Assembly (NCBI RefSeq): GCF_009795715.1 | Contig: NZ_WTCR01000001.1 | Coordinates: forward strand, 62,001-126,000 | Direction of reading: 5' to 3' | Source of the DNA: Labilibaculum euxinicum | Lineage (GTDB): Bacteria > Bacteroidota > Bacteroidia > Bacteroidales > Marinifilaceae | Length of the DNA: 64,000 nucleotides | Shown: positions 48,056 through 57,994 of the stretch, in pieces | Position numbering within the stretch: the stretch's first letter is position 1 | How the letters are laid out: every line of letters starts with the position of its first letter | The notes under the pieces: model-generated | Databases searched by the model: none | Told to the model about the DNA's origin: nothing | What the model saw: the letters and a program-made list of their open reading frames with translations, nothing else | Program-made: the position numbers and the translations under genes

Positions 48056-49738
48056 CTACCATCCTGTATTTTGAGTTAGATTTGGATTCTTCCTAATTTC
48101 AGAATCTGGAATAGGAAAAAGATACATCTTGTTATCCCAAGATCTTTCTTTCTCAAATCTGCTGTATTTAAAAGATTCATCCTCTTTTTGTTCTATCTTC
48201 ATACAGGTAACACTTTTTAAAACTTCTCCTTCTTTCCATCGTCTTACATCCCAAAACCGATGTCCTTCAAAGGCTAATTCAACCATGCGCTCATTTTTAT
48301 ATTTAGCTTCAAACTCAACATTTGTTAAACCTGCAGACAAAGAAGGCATGTTCACATCTGATCGATGTCGGATTACATTTACTGCATCAACAGCAGAAAT
48401 ATCAAAATCAGCACTTGTTGCATCCGGAGATCCCAAATAATGATAAACAGCTTCGGCATAATTTAAGTAAAATTCACCCAAGCGATATGTAATCCATGAG
48501 TGGCGCTTGTCCGTCACATGATTTGAACGCAAATCTACAGAAGCATCCATATATTTTTTTAAATAATAGCCTGTAGTTGAAGCGCCTGAAATAGGTGATC
48601 CATTTGCTCCTCCTTCAAAAATCTGCAATTCAGAACTGTAGTAAGTAGGCCAGCCAGTATCTCCATTTTTAGCGACAGTCATATTAAAACGTGGATCTCT
48701 CCCTTCATAGGGCTTATTAGAATTGTATCCACTACCATCTTCATTCCACAATAATCCGGTAGATTTCATTTCATAAGCATCCACTAAAGTTTGAGTAGGA
48801 CAATTACCTGAATTTCCCCCTTCAACTCCAATAGGAAAGTTATAAGACTCCAAAGAATTTAATGAACCTACCCTGCGAACGAATATCATTTCTGAATTTT
48901 TATAATTATCTGTTCCCCATAAATCAGAGTATTTGCCCAATACAATACCATATTGTGAACAAGAATCTATTACGGCCTTATTCGCCAAAGCGGCCTTATA
49001 CCATAAAGACGACTCATTGCTCGTATTGAAAAGTGAACTTGCTTGATAAAGAAGCGTACGAGCTTTCAATGCCAATACTGCAGCTCTACTAACACGACCA
49101 GTCTCAGTGTAAGATAAGTCCTCATATGTAACAGGTAAATTATTCACAATTCTGTCGCACTCAGCAACAATAAAATCAAATATTTCTGACTTATCGGTGC
49201 GAAGAACTGAATTAGCTTCATCTTCCGTCAGCACTTTTGTTACCAAAGGAACATCGCCATATTGTCTCACAAGATTAAAATAAAAATAAGCTCTCAAAAA
49301 ACGTACTTCATATTGGTAACGCTCATAACGTTCCATTTGCTCATTATAATCTTCATTGTATTTAAAGTCAGAGAACGTTTGCCCCTCTGAAGCATCCAGA
49401 TAAAAATTGACAGCACGAATAGCTTCGTAACTCTTATTCCATATATTTGATTTAGCATTACCGGCACTCCACGCACCATTATAAAAATCATGAATATCAG
49501 AAGAAGTCCACACATAATCAGACTCATCGGAGGCCGAGGATAACATAGCGCCTCCATAATTTCCAAAATCATAATCGAGATAATTATAAATATTGGAAAC
49601 AAAGCTCATCGTACGACTGAAGCTTGAAAACACTTGCTCTTCATCTAAACTAACAAATTCGTCATAGTTCATTTCATCATCACACGCATTAAACGTTATG
49701 AGAAAACCTAAAGCAATTAATATATATTTAATTTTCAT
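48056..49738 (-). CDS. SusD-like lipoprotein, pair 2
   Basis: Start set at 49738 (560 aa), where MKIKYILIALGFLITFNAC gives a lipoprotein signal; a longer frame has 13 extra residues. SusD/RagB family: TPR-like helices with EVRFLRAYFYFNLVRQYGDVPLV near residue 145-165, then the C-terminal region with YNYAEAVYHY-type and RMVELAFEGHRFWDVRRWKEGE near 480-505. It binds glycans at the cell surface and closes over its SusC partner, encoded just upstream by the gene starting at 52772. Stop and next start are 28 bp apart. Pair 2 is the more divergent of the two SusCD pairs in this locus. Confidence 0.93.
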   Translation of the reverse strand: MKIKYILIALGFLITFNACDDEMNYDEFVSLDEEQVFSSFSRTMSFVSNIYNYLDYDFGNYGGAMLSSASDESDYVWTSSDIHDFYNGAWSAGNAKSNIWNKSYEAIRAVNFYLDASEGQTFSDFKYNEDYNEQMERYERYQYEVRFLRAYFYFNLVRQYGDVPLVTKVLTEDEANSVLRTDKSEIFDFIVAECDRIVNNLPVTYEDLSYTETGRVSRAAVLALKARTLLYQASSLFNTSNESSLWYKAALANKAVIDSCSQYGIVLGKYSDLWGTDNYKNSEMIFVRRVGSLNSLESYNFPIGVEGGNSGNCPTQTLVDAYEMKSTGLLWNEDGSGYNSNKPYEGRDPRFNMTVAKNGDTGWPTYYSSELQIFEGGANGSPISGASTTGYYLKKYMDASVDLRSNHVTDKRHSWITYRLGEFYLNYAEAVYHYLGSPDATSADFDISAVDAVNVIRHRSDVNMPSLSAGLTNVEFEAKYKNERMVELAFEGHRFWDVRRWKEGEVLKSVTCMKIEQKEDESFKYSRFEKERSWDNKMYLFPIPDSEIRKNPNLTQNTGW

Positions 49739-49766
49739 AATTCGAAAAAATTTAAATAATGAATTA

Positions 49767-52700
49767 TTAAAACCCAATGGCTAAACCTACATTTATTGAA
49801 CGAGTCATCGGGTATGCCACTCCTACAGATTCAGGGTCTGACAAATTGATATTATCAATGCAGAGCAAATCAATACCACGCACATAAAATTTAGCTGATT
49901 TCAATCTCAGTTTTGAAAGATAAGTTTCAGCCAGTTTATAGTAAATTTCACAGTTTCTTAGTTTTAGAAAAGATGCATCTGCGAGCCATACTGAGTTAGT
50001 TTGAAAGTTGTTGTCGTTGCTTTCTGTTGTCAGGCGAGGATACTTTGCGGATGGATTTTCCGGTGTCCAGCGATTATTATAATAATGCTCTGAAATAGTC
50101 GTATTATCAACCAATGGCCTATACACACTTTGTGTATTCAATATTGCAGTATATCGCTCTACCCCTTGAAAAGTAGCACTAAGACCTAAACCTTTCCATT
50201 CAAAACCCAAATCGAAAGAATAATAAATTTCAGGAACGCTTGTATTATAGCCCATCGCCACATTATCGTAGTCATTAATTACGCCATCATTATTTTGATC
50301 TTTAAACTTAATATCTCCGGGTTTTACTTCATTAAATTGTTGAGCCGGACTATTAGCAATATCTGCCTGATCGACAAAGAATCCTATAGCCTGAAGTCCA
50401 AAAATCTGATCGACAGATTTTCCTGTCTGTCTCAAATATTCATTGGCTTTTGGTTCCTCAAGCATTTCCTTTACTTTATTTTTAGCTAAAGTAAATTTAC
50501 CACCCAAAGATATTTTAAAATCACCCAATTGTTTATTATAATTTACCCCGGTTTCAAGTCCCCAACTATCAACAATCCCTGCATTTGTATAAGGCGATGA
50601 TATTCCCAGAACAGCAGAATTTGCTCCTCCGGCCGATACCCAAATATCCTTTCTTTTTTCAAAGTAAGTATCCGCTGTAATAACCACACCATTTAATATA
50701 CCGGCATCTATACCTAAATTATATTTTATCGCTTTTTCACGACTGGTATTGGTTGAAGCTAAACGTCCTTCCCACATACCACCATAATCGGAGTAACTTC
50801 CTCCTAAAGGATATGAGCCACCGCTGCCAAAAGTTTGTTCCCAGTAATCTTCAGTTGGAATATAATCGGTATTAATAATTCCCCAGGAAGCTCTTAATTT
50901 AAGAAAATCAACAGGCTTTACATTTTTCATAAAATTCTCATTTGAGATAATCCATGCTGCTGAAACTGTTGGTGAAAATCCCCATTTTTCGCCGGGAGCC
51001 AATTTATTAGAACCTGAAGTTGCCAAAGTAAGATCAGCCACATAACGATTGTTATAAACGTAATGTATATATCCCGCAACATTTTGGCGATAATAGGTAT
51101 GATTTTGACTATTTTTCACATGATGCTCGTACGAATACATTAAAGACGAAAAAATCTTGTTTTTTCCTGATTCCTTTTGGTAATCTACATTTGCAAACAA
51201 GTTTGAATGACGATCCTGCCAATCTAATTTGCTTCCAAAGTCAATACCACTATCCGCTCCTGCAGAATAAGTAGAAACATCAGATGGTTTACCGTCTACC
51301 CAACTGCCAACATTCTCGCTGGCATAGGCATAATTTTTAGTATGTCCTTCCCAATAAGCCGCAACATTATCATATCCTGCACGCAACGAAGCACTTAAAC
51401 CTTCAGTGATTGTTTTAAGATCCTGCGTTAATTTTACATCAGCATATAATGAACGAGTATGTCCTTTAGAGTATCCACGAGCCTGTGTTAATGCAACAGG
51501 GTTCATATTACTTCCCCAAGTTTCACTTCCACCCCATATTCCTTCACTTGTTTTAATTGGAAAAGCTGCAGATGGAGTTGAATATAACTTGGATATTAAA
51601 TTATCAGATCCAAGCCCTGGACGTGAAAATTCATTTAACACTCCCATAAGATTAACCTGAACAGTAGTTGTTGAACTTACATCAATATCCAAATTGGTTC
51701 GAATATTACCTTTTGAATACTTCATTTGGGTAGAATATCCATCGTTCAGTTCAGAATTATCAATAAACCCCTGATTTCCCTGTAAGTTAAGCATAGTAAA
51801 ATAGCGTACTTTTTTACCTCCTCCACGAAAATTCACATTATACATATTCGAACAACCGTTCTCGCGAAACACTTCGTCCATCCAATCAATATTCGGATAC
51901 AAATTTGGATATTCTCCACTTTTAAAAGCACCAAGTTCATTTTCAGAATACCGAGCTGATTTACCATCGTTGCTCAATGCTTCATTTACAGCACTTGCAT
52001 ATGTATATGAGTCTGCAAACTTTGGCAGGCGTGACTGCCAGTTAAAGGCATGATCATAACTAACATTTATTTCGCTGGTCTGGTATTTACCTCGCAAAGT
52101 GGTGATTGAAAGGACTCCATTAATACCTTTATAGCCATACAATGCAACAGCTGCAGCATCACGCAATACCGATACCGATTCAACCTCCTCGGGTACAACG
52201 TATTGAATATCTCGCTCTATTCCATCAACCACAACTAAAATACCATTATTCGATAAGGTCTGTAAGCCCCTGATTGACAGAGTAGCTCCTGTATCCCAAA
52301 CAGGTCCGCTATTTTGCATTGCTGTTAGTCCCAGTGCATTACCATATAATGCATTGGACACACTAAACGCAGAACGCTGATTTACTTGCTCATGAGTAGT
52401 TAAAGAAATAGCTCCTGTAGACTCCCCAATTGTTTGATGAATTCCATAACCTAATTCTACTGCCTCAGAGAAAAAATCCATCTGTATTGTTATAGATTCC
52501 CTGTTTTTAACGGAAACCTTTTTAAATCCATTATTTGAGGTTTGAACAACTAAGCCTGCTGAATCTTGAACAAAAATATTAAACTCACCATTAGTATTTG
52601 TATATACTTTATTTTCCGGATTACTTTCGATGGAAACAACAGCTCCTGAAACTGGATTTCCATTCCGATCAATAATTTTTCCTGTTGTGTCTCCTGTTTG

Positions 52701-52772
52701 CGACCATCCTTTCATGGTCAAAAGCACAAACAAGCTCAGTATGATATATCTATATTGTATTCGCATAATCAT
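49767..52772 (-). CDS. SusC-like TonB-dependent transporter, pair 2
   Basis: Start set at 52772 (1001 aa), beginning with a signal peptide ending MKGWSQ. The longer open frame runs through the stop region of the preceding SusD gene, so it was not used; Met44 at 52766 is an alternative. Carboxypeptidase-regulatory-like domain (TGKIIDRNGNPVSGAVVSIES), TonB plug (SIRGLQTLSNNGILVVVDGIERD, then VESVSVLRDAAAVALYGYKGINGVLSITT), barrel ending in GLAIGF. The plug's VLRDAAAVALYG differs from the usual ILKDASATAVFG of SusC, still within family variation. Expected to import oligosaccharides together with its SusD partner. Confidence 0.93.
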   Translation of the reverse strand: MIMRIQYRYIILSLFVLLTMKGWSQTGDTTGKIIDRNGNPVSGAVVSIESNPENKVYTNTNGEFNIFVQDSAGLVVQTSNNGFKKVSVKNRESITIQMDFFSEAVELGYGIHQTIGESTGAISLTTHEQVNQRSAFSVSNALYGNALGLTAMQNSGPVWDTGATLSIRGLQTLSNNGILVVVDGIERDIQYVVPEEVESVSVLRDAAAVALYGYKGINGVLSITTLRGKYQTSEINVSYDHAFNWQSRLPKFADSYTYASAVNEALSNDGKSARYSENELGAFKSGEYPNLYPNIDWMDEVFRENGCSNMYNVNFRGGGKKVRYFTMLNLQGNQGFIDNSELNDGYSTQMKYSKGNIRTNLDIDVSSTTTVQVNLMGVLNEFSRPGLGSDNLISKLYSTPSAAFPIKTSEGIWGGSETWGSNMNPVALTQARGYSKGHTRSLYADVKLTQDLKTITEGLSASLRAGYDNVAAYWEGHTKNYAYASENVGSWVDGKPSDVSTYSAGADSGIDFGSKLDWQDRHSNLFANVDYQKESGKNKIFSSLMYSYEHHVKNSQNHTYYRQNVAGYIHYVYNNRYVADLTLATSGSNKLAPGEKWGFSPTVSAAWIISNENFMKNVKPVDFLKLRASWGIINTDYIPTEDYWEQTFGSGGSYPLGGSYSDYGGMWEGRLASTNTSREKAIKYNLGIDAGILNGVVITADTYFEKRKDIWVSAGGANSAVLGISSPYTNAGIVDSWGLETGVNYNKQLGDFKISLGGKFTLAKNKVKEMLEEPKANEYLRQTGKSVDQIFGLQAIGFFVDQADIANSPAQQFNEVKPGDIKFKDQNNDGVINDYDNVAMGYNTSVPEIYYSFDLGFEWKGLGLSATFQGVERYTAILNTQSVYRPLVDNTTISEHYYNNRWTPENPSAKYPRLTTESNDNNFQTNSVWLADASFLKLRNCEIYYKLAETYLSKLRLKSAKFYVRGIDLLCIDNINLSDPESVGVAYPMTRSINVGLAIGF

Positions 52773-52798
52773 CTTTTTTAATGTGCAGTTTTGATTTA

Positions 52799-54682
52799 TC
52801 ACCATCCCGGATTTTGTGTTAACCCATAATCTTTGTTCACTTCTTCGGGAGGAAAAGCTGACAAGTACCATTTTGGAGAGAAACTTGTCCACCAAGATCG
52901 GGTTGCATTTGTTAGTTCAAAAACTTCATAAGTAAACTCGCTAGGACGATCGCCTCGTGTATCTGAACTTTTATCAGACCATGAATCTTCTATTCCGTCA
53001 GCTCTATAAATTCTTAAACCATGAAGTTGCTTGGAAAAAAGATCCGCCCTTTTATTACGGGTCATATCAAAAAGACGTACATCCTCTAAACCTAATTCAC
53101 AAGCCCGTTCTCTAAGAATTTCTTCCATTAGTACACTTTCGCTAAACATATTCTTATCAGGATTTGATTCTACCAATCCTTTTAGTCCAACCCGGGCTCT
53201 AACTTCATCCACTTTAGCAATCGCTTCCCCAAAATTTCCGGTTTTCATTAACGCTTCGGCATATGTTAGATATAATTCCGATAAACGAAGGTATGGCCAA
53301 AGGGTTGGCTCGTTTAAGTTATCTGAAAAATCAAGTACGTATTTGAAATTTGCATAACCGGTAGCGTATTGTCCGGTTTCTTGCGCCGGATTTTGCTGAG
53401 CTTCTCGACCACCTACCCACAATTCTGCTTGACGTCCTTGATATTTAGCCCCATTGACCAAAACAGTTTCATACAAGCGAGGGTCTCTATTTGTAAACAT
53501 ATCTGATACATGATCAGTCCAATTGAAAGCAGTTCCATCTGCCATAGGAAACATTTCTATAAATTCCTGTGTTGGAGTAAAAGCCCCATTTTGGCAAGAT
53601 TGCGGGAAGTAATAATCCCATTGGTTATTGTTACCATAGGTATAACGTATGCGTGTTGATATTAACATTTCAGGATTGTTACTGCCACTTCCACGTGTAA
53701 AATAAGCAGATCGGAAAGCATCTCGATAATCATCAACATCAGTTCCCGATGCCTGTGCTAAAGAATAAACTCCATTATTGCTTAATTCCTGAAAAAAGCT
53801 GGTACAAGCAGACAAACATTCATCCCATAACTCCGATTTATATCCTCCATACCAAACTTGAAGGTTAGTTACTGCATCTTGGGTTCCTTCAGTACAATAA
53901 GGCTCACTATCATTAAACAAAGGACTGGCAGCAAATAATAAAACTTTACATTTTAAACCCATTGCGGATGCTGATGTAAAACGACCATCCCAATTTGAGA
54001 TATCTTCAGCATCTAACGACCATGGCAAAACTTTTGCTGCTTCATCCAATAATCCAGTCATAAACAGAACTGTGGAATCCACTGTAGCACGTTTGGTATA
54101 ATAAGCCGCTTCGTCGCTGCTAACTTCAAATGCATGATCAACAATAGGTAAACCTCCATAGTGACGAAACAAATCAAAATATCTTGATGCAATAATTACT
54201 TTTGCTTCGGCTTTCAACCTTTCTTTTTCATCCGTTCCCATATCAGGTACATTATCGACATTTTCAATAAATAACCAAGCCTGACGAACGGCTTCCCATA
54301 CCTCCTCTTTTGTGAAACCAAAACGGGTAGCATCACTCGACTCTTCGGTACCAGCACTATAACTTCCCGAATAATAGCTCCTATTAACTCCATCCCAACT
54401 TAAATGGCTATGCCAACAGTCAGACAAAGTTTCGAACATTCCCATGTTCATTTTATTGTCAATACTATTCCAATAAACTGGCAGTCCATAATACAGTTTA
54501 CTATATGTATTCCACAAAAAACGTCGTGAATATTCTGCATTACTAAATATCGTATCCTGAGTAACATCAACACCTGGTTGCTTTTCTAAAAAGTCATCTC
54601 CAACTGTTACATCATCAACACATGAAACAACTGTTAATGTGCCAATTACAAATGACACAAGTAATAATTTTATATTTTTCAT
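52799..54682 (-). CDS. SusD-like lipoprotein, pair 1
   Basis: Start set at 54682 (627 aa) at the lipoprotein signal MKNIKLLLVSFVIGTLTVVSC; four residues earlier is another Met. SusD/RagB family, with AKVIIASRYFDLFRHYGGLPIVDHAF near residue 165-190, YLTYAEALMKTGNFGEAIAKVDEVRARVGL near 480-510, and the C-terminal ERACELGLEDVRLFDMTRNKR. Outer-membrane glycan-binding lipoprotein, partner of the SusC encoded just upstream (20 bp). Length is at the upper end of the SusD range, suggesting a large glycan ligand, which is an inference. Confidence 0.93.
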   Translation of the reverse strand: MKNIKLLLVSFVIGTLTVVSCVDDVTVGDDFLEKQPGVDVTQDTIFSNAEYSRRFLWNTYSKLYYGLPVYWNSIDNKMNMGMFETLSDCWHSHLSWDGVNRSYYSGSYSAGTEESSDATRFGFTKEEVWEAVRQAWLFIENVDNVPDMGTDEKERLKAEAKVIIASRYFDLFRHYGGLPIVDHAFEVSSDEAAYYTKRATVDSTVLFMTGLLDEAAKVLPWSLDAEDISNWDGRFTSASAMGLKCKVLLFAASPLFNDSEPYCTEGTQDAVTNLQVWYGGYKSELWDECLSACTSFFQELSNNGVYSLAQASGTDVDDYRDAFRSAYFTRGSGSNNPEMLISTRIRYTYGNNNQWDYYFPQSCQNGAFTPTQEFIEMFPMADGTAFNWTDHVSDMFTNRDPRLYETVLVNGAKYQGRQAELWVGGREAQQNPAQETGQYATGYANFKYVLDFSDNLNEPTLWPYLRLSELYLTYAEALMKTGNFGEAIAKVDEVRARVGLKGLVESNPDKNMFSESVLMEEILRERACELGLEDVRLFDMTRNKRADLFSKQLHGLRIYRADGIEDSWSDKSSDTRGDRPSEFTYEVFELTNATRSWWTSFSPKWYLSAFPPEEVNKDYGLTQNPGW

Positions 54683-54701
54683 AGTAGTATACATTAAAGA
54701 A

Positions 54702-57700
54702 TTAAAAAGCCAATTTCAATCCTAGATTTATCACCCTTGTTAATGGATACGCTGGTCGGGAACTCGTTTTTGATTCCGGATCACCTAACTTAAATTTTGA
54801 AAATGTAAGTAAGTTATAACCACTAAGATATAAGCGACAATTGTCTATACCAGCTCTTTGAAACACCGGAAGATTTAACTTATAGCCTATTTCAATATTT
54901 TTCAACCGCAGGTAGCTGGCATCAACTAAAAACAAATCAGAACTTTGATAATTATTTGTTTTATGAGCAAGAGTAGCACGCGGTAATTTTGCTGTTGAAG
55001 CAGTTTCCGGAGTCCAACGCTGTTTGTATTGATACGATAACAAACCTTTTGTATTCGTATCTCCCATCGGATTACGAAATGTTTCCTGAAGTAAGCGGGA
55101 AGTATTCCAAGCACCAGTCCATTGCATACTAAAATCCAGATTTTTCCATGAAAAGCCAAGATTCATACCTGCCACATACTCCGGATTATTGGTATAACCA
55201 GCTTTTGTTACATCATCCGAATCAATTGTTCCGTCTTTATTTAAATCAACATAAACAACATCTCCCGGCTCTAAACCTCCTGCGTGTACAGCAATATCCT
55301 GCCCATATTGTGCTTTATACCGGTCATTAGCTGTTTCATCATAGAAACCCCAAAATTTACGAATGATATTAGATCCCACTGGTCTGCCGGTTTGCCACAT
55401 ATAATCCTCATTGGGCTTAACTTCTCCTTTTTCAATGATTTTATTTTTTGCAAATGAGAGGTTCGTGTTCACCCAATACTTAAAATTTTCGCCTATCTCA
55501 TCACTCCATTTCAAGGCAATCTCATAACCATGGCTATCAACCACCCCCATATTTATAACTGGCAAAGAAACGCCTACAATATTAGGTGTCGTCTCAGACT
55601 TCACTAAAATATCTTCTCGGTGCTCACTAAATACATCTACAGACACTTTAAAACGCTCTTTTAAGAATGCCAAATCAATTCCATAATTTTGCTTGTAAGC
55701 TTTTTCCCATGTTACATCTTTATTCGATTTTGAACTTTCATAGGCTCCTGGTTGATTTGAACCTACATTGGTTCCAAAATTATACCCACTTCCACCAAGT
55801 ACATAGGAATCAGGAATGTACATAAATCGTTGCTGCGTATTTCCTACATAGTATTTATCATTTCCTACAACTCCATAAGAACCTCTCAATTTCATGTAAT
55901 TAATGACATTTTTAAATTCCTTCATGAAGTTTTCTTCAGATACAACCCAAGCTAAAGATCCAGCAGGAAAGAATCCATATCGCTTAGCACGTGCAAAATT
56001 TTCGGACCCATTGTATCCAACATTAAATTCTGCCATATAGCGGGTACTCCAATCGTATGTTATACGACCAACCATTCCCACATAACCTGAGGGAATATCT
56101 GTATATTGTTTTGGATAATATTTTTTAGATTGAGTGTACAAAGCAAGAGCGCCAATAGTGTGCTTTCCATATTTACGATCGTAGTTAATACTTGCTTCAG
56201 CATACCAATTACGTCCTTTATCAAAACTTTCACCATAATTCAGTTCTGCGTCATCCCCGCTTTTCTTGTATTCAACTCCCCCATCACTTGTCTTAATCGG
56301 AGTATAAAAAGGAGTGGATGAACTTCTGGTTTTTGTATGGTAAAATGTGCTGTTATAGGATCCTTTAACTTTAAAAAATAAACCTTCTGTAACAAAATCA
56401 AGTTCCTGCTTTAAAGCCAAATCAACATTAAGAACATTGGTTGATTTAGCATTAAATCCTTTTCCATAGTAAGGAGAAAGTCCATCACTACCGGCATCCG
56501 GCAAATAATCAGTATTTGTCACAACCCTTTTGCCATCAACTATACCTGCACCTCCGAAAGGAGTTGCCCAATAAAGCTGGCGAAATAACTGATTCTGATC
56601 TTCGTTAGAAATCGGCGTGTTTTTATCTTCAATACGGCCACCTAAATTTAGAGTTAACAGAGTGCTTTCTGAAATATCATAATCAAGGTTAGCACGGTAA
56701 TTATATCGTTTGAAATCAAAATTAAAATCGTATCCCGAATCAAAAGTTTTAAATAAACCTTCTTGTGTAAAAGCTCCTAAAGACACAAAATATCTTATTT
56801 TCTCAGCTCCTCCAGAGATATTTACATTATGCTGAGTTTGAATTGCTCCCTTCTTTAATAATTGATCGAGCCAATCTACATCCGGATATAGTATTGGATC
56901 AGAATGTGTTTTGAAAGCTTCTAGAACATCAGGCTGAAATTTATAACTACCAGCGCTCACACCATCGTTAGCCTGCGCTTCATTATAATAACTTGCATAT
57001 TCATAACTGTCTGCAAATTCAAGTAATTTTGTGGGCATTTGATAACCAGTAGAAGATGAAAAAGATATTTTAGCCTTTCCTTCTTTTCCTCGTTTGGTAG
57101 TAATTAATATAACACCATTGGCTCCACGCACACCAAAAACAGCCGTTGCCGAAGCATCTTTTAAAATAGTAATGCTTTCTATTTCATTCGGATCTAACTG
57201 AGAAAACTCACGTTCAACACCATCTACCTGAATCAAAGGAGACGAATTATTCAATGTCGTAACACCTCTAATATAAATCTCAGCATCATCCGCTCCCGGC
57301 TCTCCGGAATATTGTACTGATGACAATCCTGTTACCGAACCAGATAATGCATTAGACAAAGATCCTGTTGGAGTTTTTAATAATTGCTCTCCTGAAACTG
57401 TAGACACAGCTCCAGTAATTGTAGTCTTTTTTTGCGAACCATAGGCAATGGCAACCACCTCATCCAGATCAATGCTTGATTCTTCCATTACAACATCAAT
57501 CGTAAGTTTGTTTCCAATAGCCATCTCCTTTTCAAGCATCCCCACAAAAGAATAAACCAGAAGCTCAGATTCTGCTGGAACACTTATCGCATAATAACCG
57601 TTAATGTCAGTGGTTACACCAATGAATGTACCTTTAACAAATACATTAACACCAGGTATTCCCATTCCACTCTTGTCTTTAACAGATCCTTTAATCTCCT

Positions 57701-57911
57701 TTTTTTTCTGAACTTCCAGCGACGAATTTTCATACAGAGAGGGTTTGTTATTATCAGATAACAGCTGATACCCCTCACCTTGGGGATTATGATCATCCGC
57801 CCATCCGGTAAGCATTGTTGCAAAAACAAAAAGATTAGTCAACGTTAATCGCAACAAGGTTTTTGTACTGCTTCCCAAAGGAAACCAATACCTTGTAAAT
57901 CGTTTTTCCAT
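54702..57911 (-). CDS. SusC-like TonB-dependent transporter, pair 1
   Basis: A 1069-aa SusC-type transporter. Signal-like hydrophobic stretch near residues 20-38, with a longer than usual charged N-terminus (EKRFTRYWFPLGSS). A low-complexity region to residue 70 is followed by a carboxypeptidase-regulatory domain (KEIKGSVKDKSGMGIPGVNVFVKGT), the plug with IYIRGVTTLNNSSPLIQVDGVER and the SusC signature ITILKDASATAVFGVRGANGVILITTKRG, and the barrel ending VINLGLKLAF. It should transport oligosaccharides captured by SusD into the periplasm. First SusC of the operon, downstream of the beta-helix/GH43 gene by 83 bp. Confidence 0.95.
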   Translation of the reverse strand: MEKRFTRYWFPLGSSTKTLLRLTLTNLFVFATMLTGWADDHNPQGEGYQLLSDNNKPSLYENSSLEVQKKKEIKGSVKDKSGMGIPGVNVFVKGTFIGVTTDINGYYAISVPAESELLVYSFVGMLEKEMAIGNKLTIDVVMEESSIDLDEVVAIAYGSQKKTTITGAVSTVSGEQLLKTPTGSLSNALSGSVTGLSSVQYSGEPGADDAEIYIRGVTTLNNSSPLIQVDGVEREFSQLDPNEIESITILKDASATAVFGVRGANGVILITTKRGKEGKAKISFSSSTGYQMPTKLLEFADSYEYASYYNEAQANDGVSAGSYKFQPDVLEAFKTHSDPILYPDVDWLDQLLKKGAIQTQHNVNISGGAEKIRYFVSLGAFTQEGLFKTFDSGYDFNFDFKRYNYRANLDYDISESTLLTLNLGGRIEDKNTPISNEDQNQLFRQLYWATPFGGAGIVDGKRVVTNTDYLPDAGSDGLSPYYGKGFNAKSTNVLNVDLALKQELDFVTEGLFFKVKGSYNSTFYHTKTRSSSTPFYTPIKTSDGGVEYKKSGDDAELNYGESFDKGRNWYAEASINYDRKYGKHTIGALALYTQSKKYYPKQYTDIPSGYVGMVGRITYDWSTRYMAEFNVGYNGSENFARAKRYGFFPAGSLAWVVSEENFMKEFKNVINYMKLRGSYGVVGNDKYYVGNTQQRFMYIPDSYVLGGSGYNFGTNVGSNQPGAYESSKSNKDVTWEKAYKQNYGIDLAFLKERFKVSVDVFSEHREDILVKSETTPNIVGVSLPVINMGVVDSHGYEIALKWSDEIGENFKYWVNTNLSFAKNKIIEKGEVKPNEDYMWQTGRPVGSNIIRKFWGFYDETANDRYKAQYGQDIAVHAGGLEPGDVVYVDLNKDGTIDSDDVTKAGYTNNPEYVAGMNLGFSWKNLDFSMQWTGAWNTSRLLQETFRNPMGDTNTKGLLSYQYKQRWTPETASTAKLPRATLAHKTNNYQSSDLFLVDASYLRLKNIEIGYKLNLPVFQRAGIDNCRLYLSGYNLLTFSKFKLGDPESKTSSRPAYPLTRVINLGLKLAF

Positions 57912-57994
57912 AAATTAAAATTTTTACTTAGTAAATTATTTATTCAACTATCTTAAAACCAGCAACAAAAACATACACAGTTCTCATTTCCAGT

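Noticed and set aside
49767-52895. SusC pair 2 starting at 52895
   Set aside because: The extra 41 codons run across the stop region of the preceding SusD gene and lack a signal peptide; the start at 52772 gives one.
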